A stretch of DNA of 64,000 nt from Ruficoccus amylovorans (GCF_014230085.1 NZ_JACHVB010000021.1:120608-184607); one strand, 5' to 3'. Positions 9,258 to 17,309 are shown, numbered from the stretch's first letter. Program-made: numbers and translations. Notes: a model not told the origin generated them from the sequence alone.

Positions 9258-10106
9258 ATGTTAAAACAGGGCAAAAACGATGACAAGCCGGTTTATCTGC
9301 TGGTAGATAATGGATCTCTGCGTCCAGAGGCAACCCTAAGTCTGCGGGAGTTGGCGGTGGCGCTGGGGAGTGCCGTTGGCGAGCAGGTGCACGCGGTCTC
9401 TCTCCAGCACTCCGACCGGGTGGACCCGGAGCGACTCGGCGGGAAACCGGCCTGGAGCTTTGTTCCGTTTATCGAGGATCAACTGAAACTGGGAAAACGG
9501 GATTTCCGGGTGGTTCCGCTTTTTCTGGGGCCGAGCCGGGCCTTGACCGTTTTTATCCCGGCCCAGAGCGCGACCTTGCAGGAAAAAGCGCCGGATCTGT
9601 GTGTGACGACCGCTCCCTGTCTGTGTCCGCCTGACGGCTCCGGTGACGAGGTTGTCGCTGGCATGCTGGCGCGTGCGGTCCACGCAACGATGGCCGAGCA
9701 GGGGTTGACGCGCCCTCGGGTCGCGCTGGTGGACCACGGTTCGCCGATCGAGGCCGTGACGCAGGTGCGTGACCGCCTGGCGGCCCAAGTGGGGTGCTTG
9801 CTGGGGGAGGAGGTAGAGTTGGTCGCCCCCTGCTCGATGGAGCGGCGCGAGGGCGTAAAATATGACTTTAACGAGCCGCTGCTGGAAAAACTCCTCGTGC
9901 AGCCGGCTTGGCGGGAAGCGTCCGTTGTCGTGAGCATGCTCTTTCTCCAGCCAGGTCGCCACGCCGGAGCGGAGGGAGACGTTGCCGGTATCTGTGCGCG
10001 AGCCGAGGCCGAGTCGCCTGCCTTGAAAACTTTCCGAACCGCGCTGCTGGCCGAGGATCCCGCCTTGATTGAGCTGTTGGTGCGGCGTTTACGCCAGTTG
10101 GTCTGA
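9258..10106 (+). CDS. CbiX/SirB-like sirohydrochlorin chelatase family protein
   Basis: This 282-residue protein has two related halves, each beginning with a chelatase-like strand-turn: 'PVYLLVDNGSLRPEA' at the N-terminus and 'RVALVDHGSPIEAV' near residue 155. This matches the tandem CbiX domain layout of class II chelatases, which insert Co or Fe into sirohydrochlorin. The usual metal-binding His of the first half (LxxHG) is replaced by Asn in 'VDNGS', while the second half keeps 'VDHGS'. The ATG at 9258 is preferred over an upstream TTG at 9219, which would crowd the divergent Pal promoter. The exact metal or substrate cannot be told. Confidence 0.75.
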   Translation: MLKQGKNDDKPVYLLVDNGSLRPEATLSLRELAVALGSAVGEQVHAVSLQHSDRVDPERLGGKPAWSFVPFIEDQLKLGKRDFRVVPLFLGPSRALTVFIPAQSATLQEKAPDLCVTTAPCLCPPDGSGDEVVAGMLARAVHATMAEQGLTRPRVALVDHGSPIEAVTQVRDRLAAQVGCLLGEEVELVAPCSMERREGVKYDFNEPLLEKLLVQPAWREASVVVSMLFLQPGRHAGAEGDVAGICARAEAESPALKTFRTALLAEDPALIELLVRRLRQLV

Positions 10107-10136
10107 TACGGTCAGCCCTATTCGGGGGGAGTTCGC

Positions 10137-10213
10137 TTTGAATGCTTCACGGGGATAACGGCTAACCATTGCGGCACACCGCGCATCTCCGAGACGATGC
10201 GTCAGCATTCAAA
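10137..10213. other. Long hairpin, possible structured RNA or paired protein site
   Basis: A perfect 10-bp inverted repeat, TTTGAATGCT (10137-10146) and AGCATTCAAA (10204-10213), encloses 57 bases with shorter complementary pieces inside. It lies between the convergent chelatase and response regulator genes, where no protein is encoded. There is no T-run after it, so it is not a classical terminator. No RNA family was recognised. Confidence 0.35.
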
Positions 10214-10287
10214 AGACAGCTTGTAAGAGGCTTGCTCCAGAAAAATCTGCCCTGCCACAGGAGGGAGGCTGGGACGCTTGAACCGCC

Positions 10288-10953
10288 TCAGGCTTCGCTT
10301 GTGACGGGGAGGACGCCCTCGATCAGGCCCTGCTGGATGGCGTAGCGGGTGAGGCTGGCCACATCGTGCAGGTCGAGCTTCTTCATCAGGTTTGTACGGT
10401 GGTTTTCGGCCGTTTTTACGCTGATGTTAAGCTTTTGGGCGACTTCCTTCGTGCTGTGGCTTTCGGCGATGAGTTGGAGGATTTCGCGCTCGCGGGCCGT
10501 CAGCACATCCACGCCCTTACGGTTGGAGGCATTGGGATTGAGCACGGCTTCGCGCAGCATCTGGGCGACTTCGGGGCCGAAATAGCTGCCGCCGTTGGCG
10601 ACGATCTCGATACCCTTCTTCAACTCGCTCAGGGGGGCTGATTTCTCGACAAAGCCGTGGGCACCGGCCTGGAGGAGTTCACGCACGAGGGACGGGTTCT
10701 GATAGCCGGAGAAGACAAGCACCCGCGTGTTTTTCAGGTGCTTGGCGAAGCGCCGCAGGACTTCGGCGCCGTTGAGGCCGGGAAGCATGACGTCGAGGAT
10801 CACGAAGTCGGGCTTCAGCTCCATGACGAGGTTGTAGGCTTCCTGACCGTCGCCGGGTTCGGCGACTACTTCAAAGGACGGGTCAGACTGAACGATTTGG
10901 GAGATCATCTCCCGGACGGCAGTCTGATCCTCTACGATAACAACTTTCTTCAT
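10288..10953 (-). CDS. NarL/FixJ-type response regulator
   Basis: This is a 221-residue two-component regulator. The receiver domain (1-120) has the acidic pocket 'VED' (residues 7-9), the phospho-acceptor Asp54 in 'VILDVMLPG', a Ser at 82 and the conserved Lys104 in 'FVEKSAPL'. The C-terminal LuxR-type HTH (about 145-210) reads '[20 protein letters not shown]' followed by 'VKTAENHR'. When phosphorylated such proteins bind promoters as dimers. The ATG at 10953 starts directly with '[10 protein letters not shown]', so an extension to 11007 is unlikely. No sensor kinase is adjacent (an orphan regulator), so the signal is unknown. Confidence 0.92.
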   Translation of the reverse strand: MKKVVIVEDQTAVREMISQIVQSDPSFEVVAEPGDGQEAYNLVMELKPDFVILDVMLPGLNGAEVLRRFAKHLKNTRVLVFSGYQNPSLVRELLQAGAHGFVEKSAPLSELKKGIEIVANGGSYFGPEVAQMLREAVLNPNASNRKGVDVLTAREREILQLIAESHSTKEVAQKLNISVKTAENHRTNLMKKLDLHDVASLTRYAIQQGLIEGVLPVTSEA

Positions 10954-11169
10954 GTGAGAGCTTTTGAATGGCAAATAAACAGAAATACAGCGGGTACGCG
11001 AGCCCAATTAGGGTTTAGCCTGAAGTGTGCCCTTCAGCAGGCCTGCACTCCAGTGGGCTAAACGGTTTAGTATGATCCCCTCATTGTAAAGTATTTTTAA
11101 CCTGTTGTTCCCATCACGGGATTTTTAAGAATTCCTTTACAAAGCTCCCTCGTGGACAGGGGAGAAAAA

Positions 11170-11245
11170 TGGTAGGCCGGCTGGGACTCGAACCCAGAAC
11201 CAATGGCTTAAAAGGCCACTGCTCTACCGATTGAGCTACCGACCC
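11170..11245 (-). tRNA. tRNA-Lys (anticodon UUU)
   Basis: On the minus strand a complete 76-base cloverleaf is present. It has acceptor GGGUCGG paired to CCGGCCU, a D-arm GCUC/GAGC, anticodon stem GUGGC/GCCAU with loop CUUUUAA (anticodon UUU), T-arm CUGGG-UUCGAGU-CCCAG, and an encoded CCA end. Its 5' half up to the anticodon is duplicated exactly at 21689-21730 and is the attachment site of the integrated element. The present 5' half and upstream sequence are therefore probably supplied by the element. Confidence 0.97.
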
Positions 11246-11246
11246 A
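11205..11246. repeat. Attachment repeat, tRNA-proximal copy (attL)
   Basis: These 42 bases recur exactly at 21689-21730. They span the tRNA-Lys anticodon loop through the 5' end plus one base. The sequences diverge immediately on both sides, which defines the boundaries of a site-specific integration. Confidence 0.92.
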
Positions 11247-11301
11247 TCTGATTGAAAATCAGTATGTTATGACTCTTTGCAAACTTTAACTTGTCACCCA
11301 T

Positions 11302-11311
11302 ACCTGTAACC
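11302..11311 (+). promoter_or_regulatory. Candidate arm-type integrase site (left end)
   Basis: The word ACCTGTAACC, preceded by TTGTCAC, lies between the tRNA and the integrase start. The same pair of words recurs near the right end of the element (21535-21562). Shared short repeats inside both ends are what arm-type integrase sites look like; the function is inferred. Confidence 0.4.
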
Positions 11312-11325
11312 GCATCCTCAAAACC

Positions 11326-12393
11326 GTGTCAAGTTCTCCAGAGTACGTAAAGGTAGCTGAGTGCCTTTATCGCCATTCGCAAAGCGGGGTTTACTACGCT
11401 CTCGTCAAGAGGGCTGGCAAGCAAATTCGTCGATCTTTACGGACAAAGGACCGCAAGCTGGCCGAGCGCAAGCTGGTCGATTTCCGCCGCAAGGTAGATA
11501 GAATGTACAAGCAGGCCGGGGACAAGGCTGTCACCTTCAAGGAATTTTCTTTGACGTGGCTGAACATTTCCCAGGCCGGTCACAAGAGCCGCACAAACAC
11601 GCGCCGGGAGGCTTCGGTCAAACAACTCACCTATTACTTTGGCATCAAGCGGGTGCGGGATATCACGATCCGCGATTGCGAGGCTTGGCATGTGGGGCGT
11701 AGTCCTGACGTTTCAGCTTCGACCTTCAATAAGGAACGGGATGCCCTCATCGGCATTCTTGATATGGCCGTGCGCGATGGGCTGATTCTCGACAACCCGG
11801 CCCGGCAGATCGACCGGCGCAAGATTGCGAAGCCGCAGATCATTATCCCGACTCGGGAGCAATATCGCCTGCTGTTGCAAACCATGCGCGAGGATAACCC
11901 TCGGGCAGTGCGGACGGCGAAGGGGGCCTTTCTGGTGGAATGCCTTGCCTGTTCGGGGATGCGGGTAGGGGAGGCTACGGCCATGCGCTGGGGAGATATC
12001 GACTTTCAGCGCGAACTATTCACCGTCACTGGTGGGCAGGCAGGTACCAAAAACGGGGATGTGCGGGTTGTGCCGTTGTTCCCGGGCTTCAAGGATTTCC
12101 TCAAGCGGCTCAAGAAGGCGGTCGGGGGACGGCCTGCCGCTTCGGATTTACTTATTGGCATAGACAGTGCCAAGCAAGCCCTGCAATCGGCCTGCGCCAA
12201 AGCTGAGTTGCCACACTTCACGCATCATTCCATGCGCCATTATTTCGTCAGCAACGCCATCGAAGCCGGAATCGATTTTAAGACCATTGCGGCTTGGGTC
12301 GGTCACAAAGACGGTGGCTTGCTGGTCGCTAAAACCTACGGCCATCTGCGCGATACCCATTCCGCCGAAATGGCCAAACTGATGAAAGCTTAA
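11326..12393 (+). CDS. Tyrosine recombinase / site-specific integrase
   Basis: This 355-residue integrase has an N-terminal arm-binding region, a SAM-like core-binding domain (about 65-160) and a C-terminal catalytic domain. The catalytic residues are visible: Arg in 'CSGMRVGEA' (about 210), HxxR in 'HHSMRH' (about 300), the second His in 'WVGHKDGG' (about 326) and the nucleophile Tyr in 'KTYGHL' (about 338). It should recombine the anticodon-loop region of tRNA-Lys. The start is a GTG at 11326 without a clear ribosome site, so the N-terminus is uncertain. It is divergent from the tRNA with only 80 bases between them. A decayed relative lies at 21797. Confidence 0.95.
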   Translation: MSSSPEYVKVAECLYRHSQSGVYYALVKRAGKQIRRSLRTKDRKLAERKLVDFRRKVDRMYKQAGDKAVTFKEFSLTWLNISQAGHKSRTNTRREASVKQLTYYFGIKRVRDITIRDCEAWHVGRSPDVSASTFNKERDALIGILDMAVRDGLILDNPARQIDRRKIAKPQIIIPTREQYRLLLQTMREDNPRAVRTAKGAFLVECLACSGMRVGEATAMRWGDIDFQRELFTVTGGQAGTKNGDVRVVPLFPGFKDFLKRLKKAVGGRPAASDLLIGIDSAKQALQSACAKAELPHFTHHSMRHYFVSNAIEAGIDFKTIAAWVGHKDGGLLVAKTYGHLRDTHSAEMAKLMKA

Positions 12394-12414
12394 CCATCAA
12401 CCGAAAGTATCAAT

Positions 12415-12708
12415 ATGAGCGTTACAGCCATCAAAGAAGTACATAGTCATGGAAACAGCGACGTTTCCATTTTCTCCAAGACTCAGTTCACCGTCGAGTT
12501 TACCCAAGAGGAAGCCGATGGGATACGCAGGATCGCAAAGCTGACAAGCATTCCAGAGGAAACGATCATCCGCTTTTCGCTTCGGGATTCTTTGGGGTTC
12601 AATCAGTATGAAGGGTTCAGTCAGGAGGACGTTTTTAACGCCATGGCCAATTGCATGGAGGACGGCAGGATTACACATGAAAGAAGCCGCCTTGAAGCTA
12701 CATACTGA
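12415..12708 (+). CDS. Small hypothetical protein, first of a tandem paralogous pair
   Basis: This 97-residue protein is not recognised. It is clearly related to the next gene along its whole length: both have 'SKTQF' or 'AKTQF', then 'EFTQEEA.GIR.IA', then 'FSLR..LGFN.Y..FS.ED.F', then 'EDG.'. The pattern is a short N-terminal strand, an amphipathic helix and an acidic C-terminal part with no membrane segment or signal peptide. It starts 22 bases after the integrase and may be cotranscribed with it. A role as regulator or antitoxin-like partner is possible but unsupported. Confidence 0.7.
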   Translation: MSVTAIKEVHSHGNSDVSIFSKTQFTVEFTQEEADGIRRIAKLTSIPEETIIRFSLRDSLGFNQYEGFSQEDVFNAMANCMEDGRITHERSRLEATY

Positions 12709-12761
12709 CGAGAATGCGTTAAGGCTAATGGACTCATAATCAATAAATAAAGGATACGAAA

Positions 12762-13049
12762 ATGAGCGATACAACTGTTGTAGAGATGCAAAGTCATGGA
12801 AGCCAGAGCGCATCCATTCCCGCCAAGACTCAATTTGCCATCGAATTCACCCAAGAAGAGGCCAAGGGCATCAGAAATATTGCCGAGGCTCTTGATGTAT
12901 GCGAAGAGGACATCGTGAAGTTCTCACTCCGGCACTGCCTTGGCTTCAATTGTTACAAGAACTTTAGCCGTGAAGATATCTTTGTGGGGCTTGTCAGTCA
13001 TATTGAGGATGGGGAGTTTGATCGAGAATGGTACACTATTAATTTCTAA
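12762..13049 (+). CDS. Small hypothetical protein, second of a tandem paralogous pair
   Basis: This 95-residue protein is a diverged duplicate of the preceding gene, at about half identity by eye, with the same block order and no gaps of note. It has its own ribosome site (AAAGGATACGAAA before the ATG). A hairpin with GC-rich arms follows at 13072. That both copies are kept intact suggests they are expressed and perhaps act together. Function unknown. Confidence 0.7.
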   Translation: MSDTTVVEMQSHGSQSASIPAKTQFAIEFTQEEAKGIRNIAEALDVCEEDIVKFSLRHCLGFNCYKNFSREDIFVGLVSHIEDGEFDREWYTINF

Positions 13050-13071
13050 ACGATATTAGGTAATAAACATT

Positions 13072-13099
13072 GCGGGTCGGGTTATGATTCCCGGCCCGC
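13072..13099 (+). terminator. GC-rich hairpin after the paralogous pair
   Basis: The arms GCGGGTCGGG and CCCGGCCCGC pair over 10 bp with one G-U, around an 8-base loop, and are followed by TTCAATT. It overlaps the upstream in-frame ATG at 13084, which argues that the next gene starts at 13114. Confidence 0.55.
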
Positions 13100-13113
13100 T
13101 TCAATTGGGTGCT

Positions 13114-14208
13114 ATGAAAAAACCAGCTATGCTACCAGAGTCCGAATGGACTTTTGATTCTGCGGTTGCTGAATGGGGCCTGTGCCTTGTGTTTTGCTAC
13201 GAATACGCAAGGACTGCCTGCACGCTGTACCCTGAGTTTGCGAAACTTATCGAAGAAGTCTGCTATGTCGGCAATGTGCCGAGCCCAATTCCTTGGGAAG
13301 GGTACAAGGATTACGGGATAGAGACACCCGAAGAGGGAGAAGACTTGGATGCTCGGATGATGAAAAGGCGTGACGAGCTTGCAGGCCACCATTTAGGCCC
13401 ATTTCTATTGGCTGTGCTTCGGTATCTCAAGAACCCCAAGTTGGGTGAGAATAAGCCAATCTCGATAGCAAATCCATTTGTAGATTGGTTCGTACGATAT
13501 GCTCGGAATTGGAGTAATCGTTCACCAAATCCACTCTATTTCATGCATCCCGGCAGAGGGAATGCTCATGTGTGGACAAGCTACATGGGTGAGGCATGCG
13601 ACGTCGAAAATGATACAGCATGGATGGCTCCGTCAACTTACCGCCCGACTGATCGGCCACTCAAGCCTCTGGTACATGGTTTTACAACCGCATCGTTGAT
13701 GGAGGTCAATTGGGCCTACCCAGACAAAATACTGATGAAGTACTTTGAGCAGTTTTTGCGAGAGAATCGGCCACCTCGCTATAGATATGGAAGAGGCCCA
13801 GCCGCACTCTACACCAGCAAGCAAATCGGTGTTTACGGTCAGCCATTTCCTTTTGACCAAAATCAAGGACTCGAATGGCTTTCAGTCTTTAGACGCCGCA
13901 ATGCAATACTTGATTATGCATGGGATGAGTATTTCGCACTGTATGATCCGATCAAGGGAAACGAAAATGAACTCAGCTACCTAAAAAGGAAAGAAGCGTC
14001 CCAAGAACGCTTGGCCGTTCAGATGAATAAAGCGGAGGTGATCCTCAAATGGTTTGCCCATGGCGGTTACATTGCTAAACGCAAAAGCAATTCAGAGCCA
14101 CTGTGGAAGCACATCAAAAGCCTCGAAGAGTTGGAACCAGACGGAGAGTGGTCCAGTGGACTGGGATGGATACAAAAACCGGAGTTCGACTTTGATGATG
14201 ACGAGTAG
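13114..14208 (+). CDS. Hypothetical protein, element cargo
   Basis: This 364-residue soluble protein has no recognised domain. It is rich in Trp, Tyr and Pro ('WEGYKDYGIETPEEGEDLDA', 'NPFVDWFVRYARNW', 'YRYGRGPAALYTSKQ') and ends in an acidic tail, FDFDDDE. There is no signal peptide or membrane segment. The ATG at 13114 is chosen over 13084 because the latter lies inside a terminator-like hairpin. AT content is higher than in the chromosomal flanks, so it appears imported with the element. Its place between integrase and replication genes is where such elements often carry cargo such as defence genes, but nothing in the sequence shows a function. Confidence 0.7.
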   Translation: MKKPAMLPESEWTFDSAVAEWGLCLVFCYEYARTACTLYPEFAKLIEEVCYVGNVPSPIPWEGYKDYGIETPEEGEDLDARMMKRRDELAGHHLGPFLLAVLRYLKNPKLGENKPISIANPFVDWFVRYARNWSNRSPNPLYFMHPGRGNAHVWTSYMGEACDVENDTAWMAPSTYRPTDRPLKPLVHGFTTASLMEVNWAYPDKILMKYFEQFLRENRPPRYRYGRGPAALYTSKQIGVYGQPFPFDQNQGLEWLSVFRRRNAILDYAWDEYFALYDPIKGNENELSYLKRKEASQERLAVQMNKAEVILKWFAHGGYIAKRKSNSEPLWKHIKSLEELEPDGEWSSGLGWIQKPEFDFDDDE

Positions 14209-14224
14209 CTGAATTGTCCAAGGA

Positions 14225-14246
14225 GAGGGTTATTTCAATAACCCTC
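14225..14246. other. Hairpin before the HTH-rep operon
   Basis: GAGGGTTATT (14225-14234) and AATAACCCTC (14237-14246) form a near-perfect stem. A second inverted repeat, TGCAGGC...GCCTGCA, follows at about 14261-14285, right at the start of the HTH gene. They may end the upstream transcript or serve as operator or origin structures. Confidence 0.45.
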
Positions 14247-14284
14247 ACTGTGACAGTTGTATGCAGGCGTGAGAGCGTGCCTGC

Positions 14285-14512
14285 ATGTCCACCGCAACAC
14301 CCGACAATAACACCTCCGTACCTTTGCAGGGCAGGCTTGCTCTGACGAGGGATGAAACTGCCCAGGCATTGGGGATTTGCCCCAAGTCTGTTGACCGGCT
14401 CCGGCAGCGTGGTTTGCTTCGCGCATCCTACGCCTTGGGGCGACCCCGGTTCGCTGTTCGCGAGATTCAGCGCTTTCTGGATGAAACATCGCAACCCGTG
14501 GAGGTTGCGTGA
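14285..14512 (+). CDS. Excisionase/MerR-like HTH DNA-binding protein
   Basis: This 75-residue protein fits the HTH_17 / excisionase fold. 'LALTRDETAQALGICPKSVD' forms the helix-turn-helix and 'RPRFAVREIQRFLDE' the wing and last helix. Such proteins bind attachment or replication regions in integrated elements and help excision or regulate rep. The stop overlaps the GTG start of the Rep gene (GTGA), so the two are translationally coupled, which suggests control of replication. Confidence 0.82.
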   Translation: MSTATPDNNTSVPLQGRLALTRDETAQALGICPKSVDRLRQRGLLRASYALGRPRFAVREIQRFLDETSQPVEVA

Positions 14513-16482
14513 TAACCGGCCCTCCAGATAAAAGAGAAGCCCGAGAGGCGGCCACCTCTCAGGCTTCAGGAAAATCCAGTTTTTGCGGATCGGATTCTTG
14601 TGACAGAAAGACATTTGCGTCCCCGTCTGTCAAGGCGGAATGCCTGTCGGCTGTTTGCGACAACAGCAATTCGCTTGCTGATTGCAGCGCAAATGAGCGT
14701 TCCGCAACGAGCGCCGCAAATGATCGTTGTGCCCATGCAACCCGCATAAATACGGGAAGCAAATCATTTGCGACTGGCCAGGCAAACCCCGGTTCAACCG
14801 ATGATTGCAAGTCCGGTTTGTGTGTTGTTGCTGCCGGCGAGTCACAACCGCAAACCGCAAACGCGTGGGATTTGCTGGAGCGGTTGGGTTTTGAGGGTAC
14901 TGAAACCGAAGATTTCCGGGCTCCCGAGTCTGAATATCTGGATATTTGCCGTTCCTACAGCGGAGAGAGCATTCCGGTTGAGTCCTATGAGAAGCTGGTT
15001 GCCGATCAGGCGGAATTGATCCGCATGTCAGATGAAATCGCAACACGCTTGGCCGATGGGTATTATGATGCCGAACTTGAGCAGTCGGTATCTCGCAATC
15101 CGTGGCCGGAATCAGCACAACCATTGTGGCGTTATTCGGCTCTGACGAAGTGCAAACAACGGCTTCCCACCTACCGGAACATCCGGTTCCTGCCTTGGCA
15201 GGCGAAGATGCGCCGGGGCACGCACTTGAAGTTCCTCGAATGGTGGTGCAACCGCCATCCGTTTGCGAGGATGTTTGTGCCCACAACGGGCGCACGTTGT
15301 TGTGTCGATGAATTGCGGGAGCGCATTCAGGATTTGCAGCGCAAAACCTCGAAGCTGAACGCAAAGCCGTGGTTCAAAAAGCACTATGAGATTGTGTGGC
15401 GGTCCACGGAGATCGGGACGCCTGAGCAGGATGAGGCGGGGGAGTGGACCTTTCACCCACACGCGCACATCATCGTCAACCAGAAGCATTTTATCCCGCC
15501 CGAGCAATGGCAGGTCTTGCGTGCTCGGATCAAGGCGCACTTTGGCGGCAATTACTTTCGGGAATCAGGCAAGCTCGCCAAGCCGCGCGAGGCTTGTAAG
15601 TACGTGGTCAAGCCGCAGGCCGTGCTTGAGCTGGACAACAAGACGTTGATCGAGTTGTACGATGCCCTGTTCAAGTTGCGGCTATGCCAGCCGCTCGGCT
15701 CCCTGAAAGAGTCGATCAATCACTTTAAGGAACACCGCTTGAAGCTGGTTCGCCCGTGTAAGTCGAACGGTTGGAAGTGGCGCACAGTCAAAGACTGGAA
15801 CCGCCATTGCGAAAAGGACAAGGATGACGCCGAGCTTTCCGACGAAGAACTTGTTGAGGGCAATATCGCGATCAGCGAGCCGGGAAACGGCGGTTGCGCT
15901 GTGCTGGCCCGTACGCAACCCCTACCGGCTGCCAGCACGCTCTCTGAGCCGTGCTTGCTTGTGATGGGTGATATCGAGGCCGGAGAGGATGAAATCCGCA
16001 ACGACAGCCGTTTTCGTGAGCTTCTGGAGGCTGCCGGGCCTGCCTACCGGGCCGGGCAAATGCTGGAGCATATTTCTGTTCACAATAGTGTCGTAACTGT
16101 CCCACCTGCGGAGCAACGGCAGTTATTCACGGTTCCCGGTATTTGGGAGCATCCCAACTCATGGCATCCGCCCGAGAGCTTTTACCGGGCGCAACGCACG
16201 GTTTATCCGCCTACCCCTTGGGATGACGGCAGTGTCAGCGTGTCCCCGGCAACGCCGGAAATGACGGTGGCGGCCGGTACGGCCCATCCGTCACGGAAAA
16301 GGCCGGGGCCGGTGAGCGGGCCTCTCCTCTTTGGGTGTCGCGCCGCAGGCGCGAAATCCGGGCGGTCCGCGCTGCAATCGCGGTACCCGGATACGGAAAA
16401 GCCCGTACGCCATGGCGAAACGGGCCTCCCCTCTTTGGGTGTGTATGAGGAACCTTTAGCATACGTGAGGATAAGTCAATGA
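14509..16482 (+). CDS. HUH-type replication initiator (Rep)
   Basis: This 657-residue protein has a low-complexity N-terminal 110 residues and a central Rep domain. The HUH metal motif is 'FHPHAHIIV' (about residue 314), and 'EACKYVVKPQ' (about 362) matches the Tyr-x-x-Lys catalytic motif of rolling-circle initiators. The family nicks one strand at the origin through a tyrosyl-DNA bond. About 250 C-terminal residues are unlike known Rep proteins and include acidic and Pro-rich stretches. The N-terminal coding DNA contains many TTTGCG words in several reading frames, which may be an origin inside the gene. The start is a GTG coupled to the HTH gene. The exact Rep family cannot be named. Confidence 0.75.
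   Translation: MITGPPDKREAREAATSQASGKSSFCGSDSCDRKTFASPSVKAECLSAVCDNSNSLADCSANERSATSAANDRCAHATRINTGSKSFATGQANPGSTDDCKSGLCVVAAGESQPQTANAWDLLERLGFEGTETEDFRAPESEYLDICRSYSGESIPVESYEKLVADQAELIRMSDEIATRLADGYYDAELEQSVSRNPWPESAQPLWRYSALTKCKQRLPTYRNIRFLPWQAKMRRGTHLKFLEWWCNRHPFARMFVPTTGARCCVDELRERIQDLQRKTSKLNAKPWFKKHYEIVWRSTEIGTPEQDEAGEWTFHPHAHIIVNQKHFIPPEQWQVLRARIKAHFGGNYFRESGKLAKPREACKYVVKPQAVLELDNKTLIELYDALFKLRLCQPLGSLKESINHFKEHRLKLVRPCKSNGWKWRTVKDWNRHCEKDKDDAELSDEELVEGNIAISEPGNGGCAVLARTQPLPAASTLSEPCLLVMGDIEAGEDEIRNDSRFRELLEAAGPAYRAGQMLEHISVHNSVVTVPPAEQRQLFTVPGIWEHPNSWHPPESFYRAQRTVYPPTPWDDGSVSVSPATPEMTVAAGTAHPSRKRPGPVSGPLLFGCRAAGAKSGRSALQSRYPDTEKPVRHGETGLPSLGVYEEPLAYVRISQ
14582..14861. repeat. TTTGCG/CGCAAA word array inside the 5' part of rep
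   Basis: Eight exact copies of TTTGCG or its complement occur in 280 bases (at 14582, 14614, 14654, 14688, 14715, 14767, 14849, 14856), where about 0.1-0.3 would be expected. They fall in different codon frames (TTT-TGC-GGA, ACA-TTT-GCG, GTT-TGC-GAC), so the coding sequence alone does not explain them. A candidate Rep-binding or origin region. Confidence 0.6.
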
Positions 16483-16712
16483 ATAATCACCATCGGTCAC
16501 AAATAAATGAACTCAGGCGTTGCGCTCAACACATGCAACGCGTGTTGAAACGTATGAGTGCGAATAGTGATTTGCGCTTCTGCATAACGATCGGCAGCGA
16601 GGGCGCAATGGCATCGTTCTTTCGCCACGATGCGCCTGACGCCGCCGTTTCGTGTGACTCAGAAAATGCCTCTGCCGCCGTGGGCGAGTTGTTCCAAATG
16701 ATCGCCCGATAA
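16479..16712 (+). CDS. Small hypothetical protein coupled to rep
   Basis: This 77-residue protein is not recognised. The N-terminal half is basic and helical ('INELRRCAQHMQRVLKRM') and the C-terminal half is short and acidic ('FFRHDAPDAAVSCDSENA'). The ATG overlaps the rep stop (ATGA), so it is translated with Rep. It may be a replication accessory protein. Just upstream, inside the end of rep, a 21-base segment beginning GGGCCTC occurs twice (16319 and 16425) with one difference. Confidence 0.6.
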   Translation: MNNHHRSQINELRRCAQHMQRVLKRMSANSDLRFCITIGSEGAMASFFRHDAPDAAVSCDSENASAAVGELFQMIAR

Positions 16713-16767
16713 AACTTTTCCCGGACAGGCCGGGAAACATGAAACAAAAACTAAAAATAACAAGAAA

Positions 16768-17238
16768 ATGCTAATTCAAGCAATCATTGGGGCCAGCGGG
16801 CTTGCCGCTCTCTGGTCATGGCTGAAAGAAGACAAAAACGAGGATGGCTTTACGGGAAATGAAGCTGTCCTTTTCAACGAAGAGAGCAAGCTGCCCTCTG
16901 CCGACTCGAAAGCGGTGAAGCAGCTTGCGACCGAAGCGGACGTGCAGATCGACAAGTTGCGCGAGCACCTTGCCGGGATCATTCCCGACGACTTTGAATT
17001 CAGTCTGGCCTTGGGCCGGGACGAGGAATTCCAAGTCACCTGGCGAGTCTCAGAAATCGGCATGGTGCCCCGTGTGCCCAAGATTTCGGACGACACCCTC
17101 TTGGGCCTGCTTCGGAAAGTCCAGTTGGTTGACTGGGACAATGAGCGGGAGCTTGCCCGCAAGGGCGCAAAAGCCTTCGAGAGCTTCTGCGAAAAGTGCC
17201 GTGAATTCAACGGCGCTTACGAGGGGGCGGACAAGTAA
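16768..17238 (+). CDS. Hypothetical protein
   Basis: This 156-residue protein is not recognised. It opens with a short hydrophobic stretch ('MLIQAIIGASGLAALWSWL') that could be a membrane anchor, then a charged region with 'DVQIDKLREHLAGIIPDDFE' and a basic-acidic C-terminus, 'FESFCEKCREFNGAYEG'. It lies 55 bases after the small rep-linked gene and is followed by a strong terminator, so it is probably the last gene of the HTH-rep operon. Confidence 0.6.
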   Translation: MLIQAIIGASGLAALWSWLKEDKNEDGFTGNEAVLFNEESKLPSADSKAVKQLATEADVQIDKLREHLAGIIPDDFEFSLALGRDEEFQVTWRVSEIGMVPRVPKISDDTLLGLLRKVQLVDWDNERELARKGAKAFESFCEKCREFNGAYEGADK

Positions 17239-17260
17239 CCTCTGGCTCCACTGCTTCACG

Positions 17261-17285
17261 TGCCCCGCCGTCAGTCGGCGGGGCA
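17261..17285 (+). terminator. Terminator of the rep operon
   Basis: A perfect 10-bp stem, TGCCCCGCCG (17261-17270) and CGGCGGGGCA (17276-17285), has a 5-base loop and is followed by TTGTTGTATTTGTTTG. It separates the rep operon from the KAP gene. Confidence 0.85.
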
Positions 17286-17309
17286 TTGTTGTATTTGTTT
17301 GATTGTATC

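Noticed and set aside
14630..15364. Minus-strand frame over the rep N-terminus
   Set aside because: Shadow of rep; the HTH-rep coupling and HUH motif support the plus strand.
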